Shown: positions 5,749 to 6,195 of the stretch, one piece after another | Layout of the letters: each line of letters starts with the position of its first letter | Position numbering within the stretch: the first letter of the stretch is position 1 | The notes under the pieces: model-generated | Databases searched by the model: none | What the model was told of the DNA's origin: nothing | Seen by the model: the letters and a program-made list of their open reading frames with translations, nothing else | Translations under genes and position numbers: made by a program | Assembly (NCBI GenBank): GCA_900556095.1 | Contig: USNU01000096.1 | Location: 1-6,195 of the forward strand | Source of the DNA: an uncultured Bacteroidales bacterium | GTDB lineage: Bacteria; Bacteroidota; Bacteroidia; Bacteroidales; Paludibacteraceae | DNA length: 6,195 nt | Direction: 5' to 3'

Positions 5749-5794
5749 ATTACATATATCACTCAAATTTTGTAACTTTGCAATCTAAAACAAC
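5749..5794 (+). repeat. Terminal degenerate CRISPR repeat
   Basis: The first repeat matches the others from position 7 to 46 but starts ATTACA instead of GTTGTG, four changes in six bases. It keeps TAACTTTG (5773-5780) and the CAAC end next to spacer 1. Loss of the 5' end removes the terminal inverted repeat and changes the -33 TTG to TTA. A degenerate repeat normally marks the oldest end of an array, so new spacers should enter at the right, beyond the window. Confidence 0.9.
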
Positions 5795-5825
5795 ACTGCT
5801 TAAATAGGAGTTTGCGAGATTGTTG

Positions 5826-6160
5826 TTGTGTATATCACTCAAATTTTATAACTTTGCAATCTAAAACAACGTATAGGTTGACCGAGCATACTTGCTACAG
5901 GTTGTGTATATCACCCAAATTTTATAACTTTGCAATCTAAAACAACACCGCTCTTGATTCATATATATCCGCTGACGTTGTGTATATCACTCAAATTTTG
6001 TAACTTTGTAATCCAAAACAACTAAGTTCGGACGGACAAAACAGGCTATCTGGTTGTGTATATCACTCAAATTTTGTAGCTTTGCAATCTAAAACAACAG
6101 AGGAAACAGAGCCCAACAAATCAGATGTGTTGTGTATATCACTCAAATTTTGTAGCTTTG
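5826..6160 (+). promoter_or_regulatory. Promoters embedded in CRISPR repeats 2-6
   Basis: In each repeat, TTG at repeat positions 2-4 is followed by exactly 20 nt and then TAnnTTTG at positions 25-32. The -7 boxes are at 5849-5856, 5925-5932, 6001-6008 (all TAACTTTG), 6077-6084 and 6153-6160 (TAGCTTTG). This is the same layout as the rubrerythrin promoter in this window. Starts would fall near repeat position 38-40, so each transcript would begin with a few repeat bases, then a spacer, then the next repeat. Repeat 1 has only the -7 box intact. Confidence 0.72.
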
Positions 6161-6195
6161 CAATCTAAAACAACGACAGCAGCAGACACTGCAAC

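Larger units (their letters stand above)
5749..6195 (+). CRISPR. CRISPR array, type II-C-like, 6 repeats, cut by right window edge
   Basis: 46-bp repeats lie at 5749-5794, 5825-5870, 5901-5946, 5977-6022, 6053-6098 and 6129-6174. Five complete spacers of exactly 30 nt lie between them (5795-5824, 5871-5900, 5947-5976, 6023-6052, 6099-6128), and a sixth starts at 6175 and is cut after 21 nt. Repeats begin GTTGTGTATATCACTC and end CTAAAACAAC, with short inverted ends GTTGT/ACAAC. Repeat length, 30-nt spacers and the built-in TAnnTTTG fit type II-C arrays of Bacteroidetes. The + strand orientation is preferred because it gives promoters reading from repeat into spacer and a crRNA repeat starting GTTGTG, as in related systems. 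No cas gene is present to the left, so cas9-cas1-cas2 and the tracrRNA are expected to the right or elsewhere. Subtype is inferred from the array only. Confidence 0.97.

Noticed and set aside
5749..6195. Array transcribed on the minus strand as the main direction
   Set aside because: The minus-strand repeat starts GTTGTTTTAGA, which looks superficially like type II-A, but the conserved TTG-N20-TAnnTTTG promoter and the likeness to GTTGTG-starting Bacteroidetes repeats favour the + strand. Not fully excluded.

Overview
The window looks like a Bacteroidales (phylum Bacteroidota) chromosome segment. The main reason is promoter grammar: three independent places carry the phylum's housekeeping promoter (TTG or TTTG, about 20 nt, then TAnnTTTG). 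Start codons sit behind A-rich leaders rather than strong Shine-Dalgarno sequences, and the CRISPR repeats are the long (46 bp) type II-C-like kind common in this group. The genus cannot be fixed from the sequence.

Bases 1-4311 hold four genes on the + strand. They are a GH3-family acyl-adenylating enzyme (cut by the left edge), a HAD-family phosphatase-like hydrolase 8 nt downstream, a PlsC/LPLAT-type acyltransferase after a 167 nt gap, and a ten-helix DMT/EamA transporter after a 37 nt gap. The first two are clearly one transcription unit. The last two may belong to the same unit or a following one. Activation of a carboxylate, removal of a phosphate, acyl transfer and membrane export would fit a small pathway that modifies a lipid or other acylated product, but this is inferred from family membership and order only. 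Three stretches next to these genes contain loose 7-bp periodic repeats, and the first intergenic gap also has an 11-bp tandem repeat.

Bases 4312-4640 are intergenic. They contain an inverted/direct repeat cluster (CATATAAT/ATTATATG) and a near-perfect promoter for rubrerythrin (4641-5183), a peroxide-detoxifying iron protein. Rubrerythrin converges on a small minus-strand gene (5220-5633) of unknown function with a signal-peptide-like start and a C-terminal membrane anchor. The two share a hairpin terminator, and one arm of the hairpin is also the last codons of the small gene.

From 5749 to the right edge runs a CRISPR array: six 46-bp repeats, five complete spacers of exactly 30 nt, and a sixth spacer cut by the window end. 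No cas gene or tracrRNA is recognised in the window, so cas genes would have to lie to the right. Repeats 2-6 each contain a full Bacteroidales promoter (TTG-N20-TAnnTTTG) pointing into the next spacer, and every substitution among those repeats avoids the key promoter letters. The first repeat is decayed in its 5' part, and two repeat-like fragments lie farther left. This suggests that each crRNA is transcribed from its own repeat, as known for Neisseria and Campylobacter type II-C arrays, but with a Bacteroidales-type promoter.
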